DNA of 8,824 nucleotides. It comes from Clostridiales bacterium UBA4706 (lineage in GTDB: Bacteria > Bacillota > Clostridia > Oscillospirales > Oscillospiraceae). A program made the translations under genes and the position numbers. The DNA is taken from positions 27,415-36,238 of the forward strand of contig DHKA01000104.1 of NCBI GenBank assembly GCA_002404605.1, in the 5' to 3' direction. Shown here one piece after another: positions 6,330-8,824 of the stretch. How positions within the stretch are numbered: position 1 is the first letter of the stretch; each line of letters opens with the position of its first letter. The notes under the pieces were generated by a model, which saw nothing but the letters and a program-made list of their open reading frames with translations, made no database searches and was not told where the DNA came from.

Positions 6330-8114
6330 ATGGAAAACCGCGAATCCAACAGCTATTACCGCAGAGACGGCGCATCGCGTCCGCCGCAGCGGGAAGAGAC
6401 ATCCCCGCAGCGCGAGAGCGCCCTTTTTACCGAGCTGCCGCTCGACAGTGTGCGCCGCACGCCAAGCTCCGGCCGCCCGGCGCCCCAATATACCGATACG
6501 GAGACCGCAAACCGCCGCAGCGCACGTCCCGCTGTCGAACCGACGCGGACCGCGCCGCGCGCCGTACCTTATACGCCGCAGAGCCGTCCGGCGCAGGGGT
6601 ATGCGGACTATAACGGCTATGGCAGCCGTCAGCCGCAGCAGCGGCAGCAGCCTTACGGCGGCAGCAGCGCGGCTTTCACGGAAATATCGTGGGACGCTCT
6701 CCGCAGCGGTGATCTGGAGCAGAGCGCACAGGGGAACCGCCGCGCGACGCCCGCGCAGCCGCAAACCGACCCCTATGTCCGCCCGGTACAGCCGCAGAGA
6801 GAGCCATACCGTCCCGCAGCGCAGCCGCGGCAGGCCGATCCGTATTATACTGCCGCGCAGCCGCAGGCGGACCCCTACGGCAGAACGGCGCAGCAGGGGA
6901 GCAGCCCTGCCCGCCGCAGCGACGGCACCTATCGCCAGCCGTATGCGACCGGCGGCTACCGCGCCGCGCCGCAGCCGCCGGAGACCGGAAACGATCCCTT
7001 TTACGGCGGGGGGCTCCCTCAGCAGGAGACACCGCAGCGCTCCTACACGGCTTCCCAGCGCTCACACGGGGATTATTACCGCCCCGGCGCCGTCCGCCGT
7101 CCGGCGCAGCGCGCCGCCGTGGGACGGTCCTCCGGCAGCGGCACGCCGCCGCGCCGTCCGCCGTCCGATAACGGCGCCAAGGGCTTTTCCTTCCGGCTGC
7201 CGCGTATCGGCAAAAATCGTATCCATCCGGCGTTCCTGCTCCTTGCGCTCGCGCTCATCGTGCTGCTGATCGTTGGCGTCGTAAAGCTGGTGCAGAAGGG
7301 CAGCGAAAAGCCGATGTACACGCTGCCGAGCTACGCCCCCGTGACGGCGACGCCCCGCCCGGCGGACACGCCGCAGCCGGGCGAAGCAACGCCGGAGACT
7401 ACTGCCGAGGTAACCATGACACCGAAGCCGACTACCGAGCCGACGCCGACGCCTTCGGGTGCCAAGGCAAAGAGGGACGGCGATCTCATCGTTCCCGCCG
7501 ATTGGGGCGCAACGGTACCGGAGCGTGTCAACGCGGTGTACGACAGCCATTTTGACCGCTCCTGCATGATCGGAAACTCGCTGGTCGAGGGCTTCTTCAT
7601 GTGGTCGGGCATGACAAACATGAGCTACATTTACGGCACCGGCGCGGTCGTGAACAACGTTCTCGGCACGCTCGACCTCTCGCCGCTGACGCTCAACGCA
7701 TCGGATTACTATCATGACATTTATCTCATGTTCGGCTTGAACGAAGTTGGCACAGACGTGAACGCTTTTGTCCAGAGCTATAAAACGCTTATCGAGTACG
7801 TCCGCGAGCACCAGACGAAAGCGAACATCTACGTTATCTCCGTCACGCCCGTCACGCAGGATGTAGACGCCGACCCCAACGAGGTGCAGAGCATGGAGCG
7901 CATCAATGCCTTCAACTCCGCGCTCAAGCAGCTCTGCGTTGACGAAAAATGCTGGTATCTCGATATTTACTCCATGCTCGTTGACGAGTACGGCTTCCTT
8001 TCGAGCGACTATGCCTTCGCCGGAGACGGCAAGCATTTTGAAAAATCCGGGTATGTAGCCTGGGCAAATTACATGAAGACCCACTACGTGGACGAGGGTC
8101 TTCTCACCGAATAA
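6330..8114 (+). CDS. Membrane-anchored SGNH/GDSL hydrolase with long disordered cytoplasmic tail
   Basis: A 594-residue protein in four parts. Residues 1-297 are hydrophilic, rich in Pro, Gln, Arg, Tyr and Ser, and probably disordered. A basic flank (RIGKNR) and one helix at about 302-320 follow, giving an N-inside orientation. A Pro/Thr linker (about 331-376) is typical of wall-spanning spacers. The C-terminal domain (about 385-594) is outside the cell and fits SGNH/GDSL hydrolases: block I MIGNSLVEG with nucleophile Ser417, block III-like MFGLNEVG (467-474), and DGKH with Asp566 and His569 completing the triad. GDS of the classic motif is GNS here. Such domains remove or transfer acyl groups on sugars, wall polymers or lipids; the substrate is unknown. 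The tail holds a duplicated FTE motif and QPQxDPY-type repeats. Transcribed from the promoter at 6267 and followed after 16 bases by a lipoprotein gene, its likely partner. An open frame begins earlier at TTG 6267 but lies in the promoter. Confidence 0.82.
   Translation: MENRESNSYYRRDGASRPPQREETSPQRESALFTELPLDSVRRTPSSGRPAPQYTDTETANRRSARPAVEPTRTAPRAVPYTPQSRPAQGYADYNGYGSRQPQQRQQPYGGSSAAFTEISWDALRSGDLEQSAQGNRRATPAQPQTDPYVRPVQPQREPYRPAAQPRQADPYYTAAQPQADPYGRTAQQGSSPARRSDGTYRQPYATGGYRAAPQPPETGNDPFYGGGLPQQETPQRSYTASQRSHGDYYRPGAVRRPAQRAAVGRSSGSGTPPRRPPSDNGAKGFSFRLPRIGKNRIHPAFLLLALALIVLLIVGVVKLVQKGSEKPMYTLPSYAPVTATPRPADTPQPGEATPETTAEVTMTPKPTTEPTPTPSGAKAKRDGDLIVPADWGATVPERVNAVYDSHFDRSCMIGNSLVEGFFMWSGMTNMSYIYGTGAVVNNVLGTLDLSPLTLNASDYYHDIYLMFGLNEVGTDVNAFVQSYKTLIEYVREHQTKANIYVISVTPVTQDVDADPNEVQSMERINAFNSALKQLCVDEKCWYLDIYSMLVDEYGFLSSDYAFAGDGKHFEKSGYVAWANYMKTHYVDEGLLTE
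6756..6878 (+). repeat. Four-copy QPQxDPY-type protein repeat in the SGNH tail
   Basis: Within the cytoplasmic tail, residues 143-183 carry QPQTDPY, QPQREPY, QPRQADPY and QPQADPY, starting 11, 11 and 12 residues apart and separated by four-residue spacers such as VRPV, RPAA and YTAA. The DNA is only loosely repeated, so this is an old or selected protein-level repeat, not a recent tandem duplication. Confidence 0.75.
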
Positions 8115-8130
8115 GAAACGAGGTAAACGT

Positions 8131-8592
8131 ATGAAAAAGACCATTTCTCTGCTGCTCGCGCTTTGCTGCCTCTTTGCCGTGCTCACCGGCTGCGGCAGCT
8201 CGAAAAAGACGATGGAGCCGCGCGCGTTCGTGGACGACCTGCTCGAAAACGCCAACTTTACCGACAGCCTCAGCCAGCTCGATGACGCCGTGATCCCCCA
8301 GTACTACGGCGTGGACAGCGCCGACTATAAGAGTGCGCTCGTCTACTGCGGCACCGCAGCGACCGCCGAGCAGATCGTCTGCTTTGAGGCCGTGGACGCT
8401 GCTGCCGCGCAGCGTCTGCTCACCGCGCTCCAGACGTTCGTCGCCGACCGGATCGAAGCCTATAAGAGCTACGGCCCCGCCGCCGCCATGTCGCTCGAAA
8501 ATGCTCCGGTGAAGACGATCGGAAATTACGTCATCGCCGTCGTCTGCGCCGACAGTGACAGCGCCGTCAAGGTCGTCGATCAGTACGCTTGA
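8131..8592 (+). CDS. DUF4358-type lipoprotein
   Basis: A 153-residue secreted lipoprotein. The signal peptide has MKK, a hydrophobic core (6-18) and the lipobox LTGC, so Cys21 would be lipidated and the mature protein of 133 residues anchored on the outer face of the membrane. The body matches the DUF4358 family of Clostridia from memory: DDAVIPQYYGVDSADY, a segment around AEQIVCFEAVDAAAA, then a helix with RIEAYKSYGP and the closing GNYVIAVVCADS. No enzymatic residues are evident and no function is established. ATG 8131 has GAGG seven bases upstream and begins 16 bases after the SGNH stop, so the two share one transcript and probably one location. From general knowledge, DUF4358 lipoproteins tend to occur near SGNH and MBOAT O-acyltransferase genes; no MBOAT gene is in this window. 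The hairpin at 8613 ends the operon. Confidence 0.8.
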   Translation: MKKTISLLLALCCLFAVLTGCGSSKKTMEPRAFVDDLLENANFTDSLSQLDDAVIPQYYGVDSADYKSALVYCGTAATAEQIVCFEAVDAAAAQRLLTALQTFVADRIEAYKSYGPAAAMSLENAPVKTIGNYVIAVVCADSDSAVKVVDQYA

Positions 8593-8612
8593 TCGCGAAA
8601 ACAACCAAAATC

Positions 8613-8641
8613 GCCCCGCCGGATGTTCCGGCGGGGCTTTT
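8613..8641 (+). terminator. Intrinsic terminator, probably used from both strands
   Basis: A perfect 11-bp stem (GCCCCGCCGGA at 8613-8623 with TCCGGCGGGGC at 8627-8637) and a TGT loop, followed by TTTT. On the other strand the same stem is followed by a GATTTT tract (complement of 8607-8612). It lies 20 bases after the lipoprotein stop and 10 bases beyond the stop of the convergent holin-like gene, so it can end transcription from both sides. Confidence 0.92.
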
Positions 8642-8651
8642 GTCTATTCCG

Positions 8652-8824
8652 TCAGCTTTCCGGCGGTTTTACTGTTTCGCCGTCCTCCGGGCACTCCTCC
8701 GGGATCCCGGCGAGCGACGTTAAAAGCGAGAGCACGCCGGCAAGCAGCGAGGTGCTGCCGACGAGCACCCAGTTGATCTCCGAGATCACAACGGATGTGC
8801 CGATGGCGGCAACGGCGGTCTGCG
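8652..8824 (-). CDS. Phage holin, r1t-like (partial, C-terminal part)
   Basis: The last 56 codons of a leftward gene whose start lies beyond the right edge; the frame is set by the stop TGA (complement of 8652-8654) and stays open to the window end. The peptide runs from TAVAAIGTSVVISEINWVLV through a hydrophobic helix to LLTSLAGIPEE, then a short acidic tail (ECPEDGETVKPPES). The sequence (A)xIGTSxxxSExxW, a helix, then LTSLAGxPE resembles r1t-type phage holins, small two-helix proteins that open the membrane for the lysin at the end of phage infection. The call rests on recognition of this C-terminal pattern. Nothing else phage-like is in the window. It converges on the lipoprotein gene, separated by the shared terminator. 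It could open a prophage or be a domesticated holin of the host. Confidence 0.75.
   Translation of the reverse strand, partial: QTAVAAIGTSVVISEINWVLVGSTSLLAGVLSLLTSLAGIPEECPEDGETVKPPES

Noticed and set aside
6310..7269. Overlapping plus-strand frame, Arg/Ala-rich, inside the SGNH tail
   Set aside because: Composition is what a frame shift of a Pro/Gln/Arg-rich GC-rich sequence gives; no ribosome binding site and no domain.
7062..8255. 397-codon minus-strand frame opposite the SGNH catalytic domain and lipoprotein start
   Set aside because: The plus strand holds a clear catalytic triad and a lipobox; the antisense frame has no recognisable feature.
8104..8604. Minus-strand frame opposite the DUF4358 lipoprotein
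   Set aside because: The plus frame has a ribosome binding site, signal peptide and lipobox; the antisense frame has none of these.

Overview
The window looks like chromosomal DNA of a GC-rich Gram-positive anaerobe of the class Clostridia, most likely an Oscillospiraceae-type gut bacterium. The reasons are strong GGAGG-type ribosome binding sites, the Firmicutes-style ecfA1-ecfA2-ecfT-truA gene order, a lipoprotein of the DUF4358 type, a DUF5711 protein, and a Clp-type ATPase start with a four-cysteine zinc-finger N-terminus. The family and taxon calls come from recognising protein sequences, not from a search.

Left and centre (1-6169), all on the minus strand: eight tightly spaced genes read leftward from a promoter region near 6200-6242. 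In transcription order they are a COG1092-type SAM-dependent methyltransferase; the energy-coupling module of an ECF vitamin/metal importer (ecfA1, ecfA2, ecfT) without a substrate-binding S component; truA (tRNA pseudouridine synthase) with a TTG start coupled to the ecfT stop; a membrane-anchored DUF5711 protein with propeller-like repeats; a CvpA-family membrane protein; and the first 34 codons of a zinc-finger protein, probably a ClpC/ClpE-like ATPase. Gaps are -7 to 36 bases and no terminator interrupts the run, so it probably forms one operon joining core RNA modification, nutrient uptake and envelope/stress functions.

Divergent intergenic region (6170-6329): two overlapping candidate promoters serve the leftward operon. 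A near-consensus promoter (TTGCAT, 17 bp, TATAAT) serves the rightward genes. An 18-bp perfect inverted repeat sits on the rightward -10 and expected start site, and its core fits TACANNTGTA, the operator consensus of the BlaI/MecI/CopY repressors. This is the most interesting regulatory signal here.

Right (6330-8592), plus strand: a two-gene operon. The first gene encodes a 594-residue bitopic membrane protein with a long disordered Pro/Gln/Arg-rich cytoplasmic tail, one transmembrane helix, a Pro/Thr linker and an extracellular SGNH/GDSL hydrolase domain in which GDS reads GNS. The second encodes a DUF4358 lipoprotein. They probably act together at the outer face of the membrane. A strong hairpin terminator at 8613-8641, usable from both sides, separates them from a convergent partial gene (8652 to the end, minus strand) that looks like an r1t-type phage holin and may mark a prophage or phage remnant to the right.

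Most of the window is ordinary housekeeping or conserved Clostridial sequence. No CRISPR array, tRNA, rRNA or insertion sequence was seen, and no gene-free stretch exceeds 300 bases.
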